DNA from: Zasmidium citrigriseum
Taxonomy: Eukaryota > Ascomycota > Dothideomycetes > Mycosphaerellales > Mycosphaerellaceae
NCBI GenBank assembly: GCA_002786025.1
Contig: NHNW01000075.1
Location: 62,001-126,000, forward strand
DNA: 64,000 nucleotides
Direction of reading: 5' to 3'
Positions within the stretch are counted from its first letter, which is position 1. Every line of letters starts with the position of its first letter. The notes below the pieces were generated by a model that had not been told where the DNA came from, searched no databases, and worked only from the letters and a program-made list of their open reading frames with translations. Both the position numbers and the translations under genes were made by a program. Below are positions 12,245 to 22,614 of the stretch, one piece after another.

Positions 12245-13356
12245 ATGGAAATCAGTCTCTTGCGTTGGTGCCTCGTCACAAGCATTCTTTTGCTCGCTTT
12301 GGCACGTGTTGGCTACGACCTTCTCTGGGGAGTACCTCGCCGAGATGGTTCACTCAAAGCCATCGTGGATGTCAAGCAGAGCAAGCGCTTTCCCAATGGC
12401 AACGCCCTACCGACGAATTTCACAGGCTACAAGAGAATCGATGAGTGGATGATAACGCCAGTGATTCTCTACGAGGGTCTTTTGGACGGCTCCAGCCTAC
12501 CATACTTTTTGATGCTCTTTGACGTCCACGCTTCGATGCAGGCAATGTCAACAGTCATGCTTGTTCGTCTCCGGACGGTCCACGGGCTTTCGACTACTGT
12601 CAGTTCTCTGTGAGTCTCTCAGAATACCCTTTAAAGTTCTCAACTGATGATATACCCAGTATGCTCGCCGGGCTAGGCATGTTCAATCAAGCCTACGGAG
12701 CCGCATTTGTCTACCCCTTATACTGTTTGGCCGAGGTCCTATCGGATCTTTTAGGTGCGAGAAGGTCGATGACTCAACCGAATCTCACCGCCAGACAAGC
12801 GCAAGCAATCTGCACAACTTCGCTATTTGGATTCGTTCTCCCACTACTGTTCGTCACTCCGTGGCTTCTTGGGCTCTCGAGACCTACACGCCAGAAGATA
12901 GTGGCCTACTATCGCTTTGCACCTCTCGCATTCGCCGCTACATCTTTGTTAGCCGAGATAGCCATCCCCTCTGAGTCTGTCATCGGCACGGTCCAGGCAT
13001 CTCGCACGATTGCAACGGTACTGGACCTAGCAACGGCGTACGCAGCTATCGGACACATCACCGCCCTCGTACTGCCACTTGTGAAGAAGTCTCCTCTGGC
13101 TGCCCTATCTCGTGTGTTCTTGCCGAAGAGCTCTCACATTCGACCCGGCAGCAAAGCCATCATCAGCGATGCAGCTCATCGTTTCTTGCAGTATGACATA
13201 TATGTCATCGCGGCAGCATTCGTTGTTTGGGACTTTTGGATGGAAAGGGGGTGGGTGGCAAACGACGTTGGACTGAAGCTGGCAGACAAGACTTTGACTT
13301 CCGTCTTGCTGGGCCCAGGAGCGATGGTGGCTCAGACAGCGAAGAGGGCTTTGTAG
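12245..13356 (+). CDS. Multi-pass membrane protein of the PKS cluster
   Basis: Two exons, 12245-12609 and 12660-13356 (50-nt intron, GTGAGT...CCCAG), giving 353 aa. About seven hydrophobic helices are visible: one at the extreme N-terminus (LLRWCLVTSILLLALARVG), then segments around the splice junction (MLAGLGMFNQAYGAAFVYPL), LFGFVLPLLFVTPWLLGL, a Tyr/Ala-rich pair, and a last one beginning FLQYDIYVIAAAFVVW. No transporter signature is recognised. The FLQYD...W ending recalls multi-helix proteins, including membrane cyclases, found in fungal metabolite clusters, but that likeness is weak. The open frame upstream of 12245 begins with a non-ATG codon, so 12245 is the start. Divergent transcription from the PKS suggests co-regulation. 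Function unknown. Confidence 0.75.
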
Positions 13357-13660
13357 TGTGCATACACTTGTATCTAGAATGTGGAATGAACCCTAACGGC
13401 CTTTGCTTTGAAATGAGTTCGCTGCAACGTCGAGCAAAATAGCACCTTTTACGAGATCCTTTCGTTCCTCTTGATCTAAAGAGCTATTCACGCACTTCTT
13501 GAACTTCGATCTAATGCACTCAGTCCTATGAAGTCATCAAGGAAATCTCTGGCATGGAACATCAGAGCAAATGTGCTTGGTATCTCAGCAGTGAAAAAAC
13601 ACACAAGAAAGTATTTATTAAATGTGAAGCTACACAAGAGAACTTGTACCCCTAATAATC
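13357..13660. other. Intergenic, convergent 3' ends
   Basis: 304 bp between the stops of the membrane protein and the b5-reductase fusion. AT-richer than its neighbours; no gene seen. Confidence 0.5.
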
Positions 13661-15090
13661 TCAGAAGACATGAACGTCAGCCTCTCCAGCCATCTCAGCT
13701 AATCCCTCCCTCACAACATCCACCATCCCATCCGGCCCACAAACAAGATACTTGGTATCACCCTCAATCTCGCCCAATCGTTCATTCAGATACTCCCTCG
13801 AAAACCTCCTAGACTCCACATTACCCCCATCAATCGGCCGACTCAACAAATATTCGATCTCCAACTTTCCACGCCCCATCGCCTTCAAATCCTCAAGCTC
13901 CCGCTTTATCATAACATCCTCCTCACTCCGACTAGCGTAAAGCAACAACACCTCCGTCTCATCTCTCTGATCCAAACAAATCTCCTGAATGACGTTGAAC
14001 ATGGGCGTGATTCCCGAGCCACCGGCCATGCAGACGAGTTTTCTGTGCATGTTGCGGCGGTAGTGGAAGCGGCCTTGAGGACCTCGAACGTAGATCTGAC
14101 TGCCTAAAGCGGTTTTTTGGAGATAGTTGCCCATCAAACCGTCCTCGTAGACCTTGACCGTTAACTCAAGGCTTCCAGTCTCCAAAGGTCGAGACGTAGG
14201 TGTGTAGCTGCGTACCACGGTCTTGCCATCGATGACGGCTCGGATACTGACGTGCTGGCCGACTGCGAGGCCTGATCTGCTGAGTTGATCTGGAAAGGCT
14301 AGATGAAGTCGTAAAGCGTTCGAGCCGACTTTTTGCTTGTCTACGAGTTTCAAGGGTCTGTATTTGTTGCGATCGAGGGCGAGCTCTGACTTGGTTTCGA
14401 CGACTTTTCTTTCTGTCTTATTTTCGATTAGAATCGGGAAGTGATGGAGCTCTGGATGGGAGAGGAAGGTCTTCTGGAGCCATTGCAGTAGAACTAAGCC
14501 GCCGATGGAGCCGGATCCGAGAAGACTGGCCAGTGCGGCTTTGACAGAGAAGAATGGTCGAAGTATGCCTGGCTGGGTGGCTGCAATCGCGGCGATGCCC
14601 AGCAGAGCTAGAAACCACAGGCCAGCGCGGATCGTGGAAGGATTGCTGAACAGCGAATGTCCGTCGCTTGGATTCTTGGTCTTCACTGCCTTTGGAACGG
14701 CCTCTGCAACGAAGCTTGCTGCGTGCTTAACTTCGTCTGAAGCAACCTGGGAAATCGTCAGCACGTCTCAACCATAAATAGGAGATATGCTAACCCATCC
14801 ACTCAAAGACCCAACTTTCATTCCCTCCATCGTCTCCTCAGCATCTTCAGAATGCCCCACGTCTTCGAAAGCCTCAGTTGCATCGCTCCCTCCCGCGGCA
14901 AGCAGGATCCTGTCGCCTCCAGGATGATCAGAAAGGTAGGATGTCACATCGTAGACTGCATCCGAATTAGTAAGGTCGAGCTTTGGACAATTTTGCGGAT
15001 GTCAATACCATTGCCGTTGACAGCAATCCAAACATCGTCGGCAGTGTTATGCTTCGCGAGCTCGTGGATTGAGATCTTGGGCATAGACAT
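13661..15090 (-). CDS. Cytochrome b5 / NADH-cytochrome b5 reductase fusion protein
   Basis: Electron-transfer flavohaemoprotein of 442 aa; exons 15009-15090, 14795-14955 and 13661-14746 (introns of 53 and 48 nt). An N-terminal cytochrome b5 domain (about 4-82) carries HPGG with haem ligand H38 and the second ligand H62 in VGHS. A central hydrophobic stretch ([19 protein letters not shown]) is a probable membrane anchor. The C-terminal reductase has the FAD motif RSYTPTS, GLMGNYL, the NADH-binding GGSGITPM and the terminal CGPDGM. Such a protein passes NADH electrons through FAD to haem b5. Next to a P450 and a PKS it is a candidate redox partner for cluster oxidations, although a general lipid-metabolism role is equally possible. 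It shares a divergent promoter with hydrolase A. Confidence 0.9.
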
Positions 15091-15508
15091 GATTGCTTGC
15101 TAGAAGCCAGGAAAAGGCAGCGTAACGGCGTGGGCACAATGGCAAGAAAGCCCGATTGAAATGCAATGACAGCACAGGTATGCAAACGTGCGGCCTTATC
15201 CAGATGGCATATTGAGTGAGATGACTTCCGGAAGTCTCATGCAGGAGTGACGAACGGGATGCTTCGGCGTATTCGCAGCTCGCCGGGCACTGGAGTGCGT
15301 CGAGGTCATTAGGTCGCATTTGAGATGTGTTGGTCTTCCTCGGCGTTGATGATCTTGCTGCTCGGCGTATTTTTCTTCAACGCGTACGTCACGGCAGTGA
15401 CACGCCTCGCACGTGAAGGAACAAGCGTTCAATCAATCGAACAAAACCAATGTCTTTTGCCGGACGACACTCAGAGAGTCAAGTTCGCAATCGCAACTGA
15501 AGTCAAAG
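15091..15508. promoter_or_regulatory. Bidirectional promoter, b5-reductase fusion and FSH hydrolase A
   Basis: 418-bp divergent spacer. It contains three plus-strand copies of TCGGCGT, at 15264-15270, 15340-15346 and 15362-15368; the last two are 22 bp apart, two helical turns. The same heptamer occurs twice in the PKS promoter, making it a candidate recognition element for a shared regulator. Confidence 0.35.
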
Positions 15509-16323
15509 ATGAAGTTTCTCTGCTGTGAGTAACTTCTCCAGGCTTTATCCTGAGTACGGAATCAGGCTGACAGGGTATGAAGTGCATGGAATGGGAACGA
15601 GCGGTGCGATCCTCCACGCTCAGACTCGTAAGAGAGCTCACTCACCTCAAACTCACCTCACACACTGAAGCGTCTTCTCTAGGACACCTTCGTTCCAAAC
15701 TCCCATACTCCTGGACCTTTGACTTCATCGACGGCGAAGTCCCATGCAACGCAGCCAAAGAAGTCAAGAACCTCTTCCCGCCTCCATACCATTGCTACTA
15801 CCGCCTGCCCACCTTCGAAAACGTCGCCGAAGCACACGAACTTCTGGACGAACTCCTCGAAACAGAAGACTTCGACGCCCTGCTCGGTTTCTCCCAAGGC
15901 GCCGCCCTAGCCGCATCCTACCTCCTGCACTACCAAGAAACCCACCCAAACAGTCCGCCACCAGTCAAGCTCGCCGTCTTCATAAGCGCCAGCCTGCCCT
16001 TCTCGATCGACAATCTGCACGGCAAAGCAGTGCAGGATAAAGGCTTCCCTGTCGCGGCGCCGGAATCTTATCTGCAGAGACTGGGTGGTGAGGAGGTGTT
16101 GGCGAGGCGTTGGACGCCTGATCGTGATTCAACAAGGTTGAGACTGCCGACTGTGCATGTCTATGGCAAGCAGGATGAGTATTGTGCGCAGAGCCGGATG
16201 CTTGTGGATCTTTGTGAGGGGACGGGGAGGAGTGTTGTGGAGCATGAACAGGGGCATTGGATTCCGCAGAGTGAGGGGATGTCGAGGAAGGTTGCTGGGG
16301 CTATTGTGGGAAGTTTGTTGTGA
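15509..16323 (+). CDS. FSH1-family serine hydrolase A
   Basis: Alpha/beta hydrolase of the fungal FSH1 family (related to human OVCA2), 233 aa. Exons 15509-15524, 15583-15627 and 15683-16323. The first two are tiny; the chosen splice sites rebuild the family start MKFLCLHGMGTSG. Catalytic triad: S91 in GFSQG, D185 in GKQDEYC, H212 in QGHWIP. In fungal polyketide clusters FSH-type hydrolases often act as trans thioesterases or esterases, which would suit a PKS with no release domain (inference). Using the AG at 15573-15574 instead of 15581-15582 would add three residues, encode WYEVHG and break the conserved LHG motif, so I reject it. Confidence 0.88.
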
Positions 16324-17042
16324 TTGAGGAGATTTTTATGTCCATAGATTAGAATTTGACATAAAGAAAGCGTGTTTTTGATTCGAGATTTGCGTCGATT
16401 GTGAAGATTGTGTTCAAGATTGTGTTCAAGATTGTGATGTTGTGCAGAAGGAGCTGGTGTCGTTCCTGGAGGATTGAGTTTATGCACATCATCTCAACTT
16501 TGTGCAATCGTGCACAATTTAGCCGCGTTCTCACGTCCTCCTGCTCTTCGAGCTTCGCGTCTTTCTCTCAACTACCACAATAACATCGTACATTGCAAAC
16601 TCTCAGTCCCACATCCGCACCCACCAATTCCGCCATCTCTCAACTCTCCTCCCTCGATACTCGAACACAGACGTCATCAAGAGCATCCAGAAAATTGGCC
16701 GAGAGTCTGGAGTATGTCGCCGAGAGATCGAGATGAAGACATCATTTGAGCCTCATCCACGAGAAACCAGATCGGCTGCAGGACAAGAGACGCGTTTGAC
16801 ATCATCGCGATCGTGAAGAATGCAAAGAGTATCACCATACGGCATCACCGAGAGTTGGGCGAAGGCCTTCGGTATGTTTTCTGCGTGCTACGAACTGGTG
16901 GTGAGCCTACGCAATGTCGTCGAGCTGCACAGTTACGACGAAGAGGTAGGTCAATGTTGGAGGGCATAAAGGTCTCAAGTCGCGTTGAGCTCTTCGGGTC
17001 TGCACTTCCAATTCATATCATCTCATATCCATCAACACAATC
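16324..17042. other. Intergenic between the two FSH hydrolases
   Basis: 719 bp, promoter of hydrolase B. It includes a short near-duplication (TGTGTTCAAGAT followed by TTGTGTTCAAGAT near 16408-16435). No coding feature recognised, and no TCGGCGT heptamer. Confidence 0.5.
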
Positions 17043-17946
17043 ATGGTCAAGATTCTCTGCCTCCACGGCTATGGCACCTCAGCGCGCATCATGGAGAGCC
17101 AGCTCCAGACAATTCGAACCCTTGCGGATCCAGAGTGGGCATTCGTCTTTGTAGACGGCGAGGTCGAATGCAAAAAGGCTCCCGGGCTGGGGACGTTCAC
17201 AAATGGACCCTTTCTCTGCTATAGCGACGACTTTGCTCCGGCGAACACGCGCAACAGCCATGATTTGATCAGCTCCGTGATAGAAGACGAAGGGTGAGCT
17301 GTAAGAACCACGTACTTGATGAGCGTTGCTAACCTTTCCACGCAGACCATTCGATGGAGTGATAGGATTCAGCCAGGGCGGCTCCATCACGCTCAGCTAT
17401 CTCCTCGAACACGCGATGCACGGCCGACCACCACCTTTCAAGTGGGCCTGCATCTTCTCTTCTGTGATCGCCTTCTCCCCAGACGACGACTTCCGCCACG
17501 ATCTGCTATCGAGCCTCACGCCGCAGGAGAAGCACATCTTGTCAACGTATCCTGACTGCGACTTCTCTGCTCTCCGGGCACCGCAGCGTCAATTGATCGA
17601 AACGACCGCCAAAGCATTCGCCACGGCGAAAAAGGGCGGCTTCATCGCAGCGAACACGAGTGAAAACTTTTGGCTCGAGGACGACCTCTCACAAGTTCCA
17701 AGGGCCGTTCATCCAGCTCTGACATCCGCGAAGATTCCCATTCCGACTGTCCACGTCACTGGCAAGAAGGACTCAAAGGGTATGGTCGAGCTATCGAAGT
17801 TGATGGAGGACCTCTGCAACGACCGCTGCAGGATGACCTTGCAACACGCGGGCGGACATGATGTCTCCCGGCAGCTGGACGATGCGAAGAAGGCTGTTCG
17901 AGCGATGGAGTGGGCCAATGCGGAGAGCGCACAGCAGTTCTGGTAA
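17043..17946 (+). CDS. FSH1-family serine hydrolase B
   Basis: Second FSH1-type alpha/beta hydrolase, 283 aa, exons 17043-17293 and 17346-17946 (52-nt intron ending CACGCAG). Starts MVKILCLHGYGTSA. Triad: S93 in GFSQGGS, D226 in GKKDSKG, H255 in GGHDVS. It is about 50 residues longer than hydrolase A and diverges clearly from it, so this is not a recent tandem copy. It is transcribed in the same direction as hydrolase A. Its promoter lacks the TCGGCGT element found upstream of A, so its membership in the PKS cluster is less certain. The next gene downstream is the NDT80 regulator. Confidence 0.9.
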
Positions 17947-18780
17947 TGCTCCATGCCTTTTGCGAGTTTGATGTTCATGCTTATTGTGGAGCAGGGACGG
18001 AAACGTTACATCTAGACTGTAGAACAATATGTACACTACATTGATATATTGAACGATCTGTGGAACTCTTCAAAGCTTTCGTATCATCGTTTTGGTCGTC
18101 GTTGTGAACGCCTGGAGAAGTTGGAGAAGCTCATCCCCCTCACGTGCTTCATCGGGAGGCATCTCCACTTCTGGGAGGCCTGGACCGCCAGACGGCGGGC
18201 AGCGGCTCTAGGAGCCTATGAGAGCGGCTGAAGGGCAGAAGGCTCGTATCGGCCACCGGCTGCTCAAGACGTCGTCCGCAATGATCGACTTCCACGTGCG
18301 GCTTAAGAGCAGCAGATCACCTTCGGCGCCGCCAGAGAGCGACCGCGCTGGCCTAACACCACGCCCTCCGGCCCAGACGACATCAAGCTGAAACGGCGCA
18401 GCAAACGAGCAGCCGCATTCGACGGCTCCTCCCATGACCTCGCACGACCACGCGCAGTGAGAGAGAGTCGCACAAGCGCTGCAATCGCTCCAGCGTGCAG
18501 CACATTCACTGGTCGAGGTCAGACGCCCGATAGTGCCTGGGGGCTGGGAAAGACAAACACCTGAATCCTAAAGCTATACCTACCGACCAACCCTCTACGC
18601 TCACCCCGCCGACTGCGACCTGGACATTAGCAACGCCGCCGCCGCCGAGGCCCGGGATACGGATTGGCAGTGGAAGACTGACAGGAAGCTCTCGAAGCTC
18701 GCACCCAGTCGACGTCCCATGCGAAGCTCCCGCGCCCTGCGATCCTACTCTGAGGCGCGCATCAATGCGACGTTGCCATC
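17947..18780. other. Intergenic, promoter and leader of the NDT80 gene
   Basis: 834 bp with no recognisable coding potential. Its downstream half is GC-rich, probably the 5' leader of the next gene. It marks the boundary between the PKS region and the GlcNAc-type region. Confidence 0.5.
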
Positions 18781-20506
18781 ATGGACCTCTCCGGCTTCGA
18801 TCCCTCCACCATGACCTACCTGGCCACGCAGATGCAGCATCCCAACGTGGCTCAGAGTCAGGGCGACCCGTTCCAGGAGATGCTCCTGCCCACTGAGTTC
18901 GCCGACCACCAGTCGACGTATGGCGGCTATGCAGGGTATGCTATGCCTTCCCCCATGCTATCTGCTGTAGCATTGCGAGGTGCGACGTCTCAATGCGGGC
19001 AGCGATACTGACCAGCGAGCTTCCAGGAGCGACGACTTGAACTTGCACGGCTTGCAAGCCCCGCAACATCAGCTCAAGCGTTTCGCCAGCGCCTACGAAG
19101 ACCCCTTCTCCGACGTCGTCAGCGCATTCGAGAACCCCGTCCACAATGACCCGCACGATCCTGAGACGCCTTCGATCGATCGGGATAATAAGCTCCTTAG
19201 CTTCTCGTTGCCCCAATTCGACTATACGCTGCTCGATTACACCTACCGCCGAACGACGATCTCGCTATCAGCCCAGCTCCATGGCATGTTCTTCTTGGCC
19301 GAATCGCCTTGGGCATCTGCAGGAGATGCGAATCCGCCGCCTTCAGAGCTTACATGCTATCGAAGGAATCTATTCCAAATAACCGGGGAGATCACATTAC
19401 CGAGAACATTGCGATATATTATGACCGATCAAGGAGAGCAGATACCGATTATTGGACAAGAGCTTGTGATCAGTGCGACAGAATCGACAGAGGGGAACTC
19501 GGTGAAGATCATTTCAGTGCCTTGGAAGACCCCAGCGAACCCGAATGCGCCAGTGCCGGAGGATAAAGTGGAACGGGAGCCTCCCTCGATCCCATTGGAT
19601 TTGATGAATGTACAGGAGATGAATACCGATTTTGCAAGCTTCCCATTCCAGTGGAAACGATTGCAATTTAGGATTGCTACAGCGAATAACGGGCGAAGGA
19701 AAGAGCTTCAGCAACACTTCGTTGTGCGATTAAAGGTTCTTGCGACTTTGGCAACTGGGGGCAAGATACCAATCTGCGAAGTTCAATCAGGCGCCATCAT
19801 TGTACGTGGTCGAAGTCCTCGCAACTTCCAGTCCCGAAAAGATCTGCCATTGAACGGCGGCGGGCACGTCAGGAAGTCATCGGCCTTGACAGGACAGCAG
19901 CCGACTCGAGCTGCGACTGTAGCTGGTGAGAAGATCAGAAACGACCCTCCGACATCTGCTCCTGTGAAGACAGAAGCTCCTCCCCCAGCGCTGTCAATGG
20001 CTGAATTCTACGATTCCAGCAATGCCATTGCAAACAACGACAACTTCGACTGGACACAAGCAAATGCTGGGGCGCAAGCAAACGAAGTGGCAGTCCAGGA
20101 GCCCAGGGTAACACCTCCCAATCCGGCAAATGCATACGCCAGATCCTCACCCGGCCAGATGCGACCACCACAGGTCCCTCGTGCTCCAGCAGCGCCGATC
20201 AATCTGTCCTTGGTCGAAGACGATTCACCCAGACCTGGAAGCAGCGCGACTCCACCAGATGGTCGTGCAGCGAAGAAGCTTCATATCCCTCCCCGGCCGC
20301 CCTCGTTCTCGATCAATACCATCAACAGTCCGGACGAGAGCGCGGATCTTTTGTATGAGTACTTTCCTCTTGGACTGGATGACTGGATGCCCCCTGTGGA
20401 CGCGGTGTATAGGCCTCATGTTGTTCATCATACGAAACTTCCTTCGGATCCTAGGGACCCGGCTACGAGTGCGAAGTCGAGGAGTAAACGGCTTTATGTT
20501 AGTTGA
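18781..20506 (+). CDS. ron1: NDT80/PhoG-type transcription factor, RON1-like
   Basis: Ig-fold DNA-binding regulator of the Ndt80 family, 544 aa, exons 18781-18935 and 19027-20506 (91-nt intron). The DNA-binding domain spans about residues 127-328. Recognisable segments are LTCYRRNLFQITGEITLP, FPFQWKRLQFRIATANNGRR, QHFVVRLKVLATLATG and the closing GRSPRNFQSRKDLPL. N-terminal and C-terminal arms are Pro/Ser/Asn-rich. Family members in filamentous fungi include VIB-1/XprG (proteases, incompatibility) and RON1 (GlcNAc catabolism). I favour RON1 because hexokinase-like, transporter and glucosamine-6-phosphate deaminase genes lie in the next 10 kb. Sequence alone does not separate RON1 from VIB-1/XprG. 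Confidence 0.88.
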
Positions 20507-22614
20507 GCGGGTCTGGAGTAATGTTGCTGGCTTCCACGGTGCGCCAGGTCGGATGCACTGGAGGATGGCTCCAGTGGCACTCTTTTGCCTTCTTTCACGC
20601 TGTTTCGTGGACCCTGGACATCATCAGATGCCAGACATTGCCCATCTGGCCCGTGGTAGATCGCATTTTTCACACCAGCAATGATCTGTTGGCATGGTCA
20701 CGTTCGCCTCGCCCAAGGGGTCAGAAATCGGGTCAAACTCGAGCTCTCCCTTCAATGAGCCCGCCTTTCGAGCAATCTGGGACCTGGTGATCTGATCACT
20801 CCTCTTGGGCGAAGAGTCTTCAGAGACTCCAGGACTGGATCTCAACAAGCTTGTGCAAAGAGGTGCTTCGAAGTTGCAGCTGAACCCCTCGGGCCATACG
20901 CGTCCCCATTCACCCTCCCTCCCTCGCAGGAACTGCCGAGGACAGCAGGTCACCGCCGCGGTTCGCATCCCCATACATCTTCGGAAATCGCAGGGTCGAT
21001 CAGATGGATCTTAGGATCCGTGGTCAGAAAGCTCTACAAGATCGGACTTGAATCCGCCACAGCCTGAATGCATATCAGCCGAGAAGTTTAGCCGGTATGA
21101 AGAGGAGGAACACCAAGACGTTGAGGACGATCTACCTATTCTACATCGCCTTAGTATGAGTGCTAGCAAACGCTTGACGACAGACAGACAGACTTATAAT
21201 GCGTAATGAAAGAGTTCGGCGTGAAGCTCTGCTTTGAGAGAACGTCCGATCTTATCCTACTTGATAGGACCTTCGGTCGGTCTACGGTTCGGCCATCGGA
21301 CGACAGATACATCCAGGCACGACTCTCTTCACGGATCAATGCCCGCAATGATCCAAACTCGAACGATGATGCAATAGCTTGTCTTGTCGAGCGTCGTTGC
21401 AATGGCGAGAGCCACCATACCAGGCCACCTGGTCTCGGCCCTTGGATCATGCTGTGTAACGAAGCCATCGAACGTCTAGATCGATTGAAAAGAACGAGAC
21501 CTGGCTTGGATGAAGCACATGTCCACAACAGCACTCGCCCCCTTTCATGCCGCTCATACACGATGTTGCAACTCTTCATGCAGTCTCCACGCCAGGTCAT
21601 CTGCCAAGGGTACGCTGATTCAAGCGATGTGTTTCATGCATTGTAACTCCTTCCTTCCTTGCAGTCTTATGCGTTGCAATGAGCTCCTTCCTTCTCGGAG
21701 AGTGTAGAAGCCCACAAGGACTGAGTGTACCACTCGTCAGGATGGAAGGAGCGTTTCAGTCGTAGGTAAGGAAGGCAAGAGCGTCTCACTTTGCTTCCTA
21801 CCGAATCTCACGCCACGTGGACATCCATATCGTTCCTCTGCAACCTCACCTCAGTTTGCAACAAGTGACACTACGACTCGCCGATTCAACGGAGATAGAC
21901 ACCGCACCCAAGAAACAACACGTGGCCGCCCCCATCAAGCCATATCTCCGCCGCCGTCGGCGAAGAAGCTATAACAAATATCAACTACCCAACACGGAGC
22001 AAAATTACCGCTTTCAGCACTCTTGATCAAAACGAGCACGTCTCCGTCCAATCTGGGATCGGAGAAACACTCTTTCCTTTTGTTGGTTCTGAACTAATTG
22101 ATTAACGTGTGTTGGGGTGGAATGGCTAAAAAGTAATTAAAAAAGCCTAGGTATGCTACCTCATTCGCTCGGGGTGATGCGATGCGATGCTACCGTAACT
22201 TTCCCCGTCATCTCAAGGCGAGCACTTGCCGATACCGTACGGAGTCGCGGCACAGCTGTCTTCTCCTCTTGTCGTCAGCAAGCCACGGAGCCAGCTGCGC
22301 GTGTTTGGATGAGGTATCCCGAGATGGTCGCAAGATGAGCGATTGTAGGCAGGTAGTAAGTAATGTTTGGCGCTGTCGCCGATTATGGTCATCCACATCG
22401 TCGTTCCTCATCGTCGTCTATCATGTAATCCCCTCGTCTCATCTTCATATTCAAAATCCCATATCGCTGGTCGGTGTCGCCAAGCGGGTATCGTCCAAAC
22501 GCCAGTTTCGCCACTCCCCTTCGCTGTGCAAGCAGGAGGTATGCAATCGCAATGAATTCAATTCTCAAATGTCAGTCATTCGTGTTGGTAGATAGCTCGT
22601 AGTTCATCAACGTG
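20507..22614. other. 2.1-kb intergenic region, convergent 3' ends
   Basis: Between the stops of the NDT80 gene and the hexokinase-like gene. A 146-aa open frame at 21206-21646 (plus) and an overlapping one on the minus strand show no domain or protein-like bias. Repeated TCCTTCCTTCC/GGAAGGA tracts occur around 21649-21775. No supported gene. Confidence 0.45.

Noticed and set aside
17108..17128. GGGTTCGAATT resembling a tRNA B-box, minus strand
   Set aside because: Lies inside the coding sequence of FSH hydrolase B; no cloverleaf.
21206..21646. 146-codon plus-strand frame between the NDT80 gene and the hexokinase-like gene
   Set aside because: An equally long frame runs on the opposite strand over the same bases, and neither shows protein-like bias or a motif.
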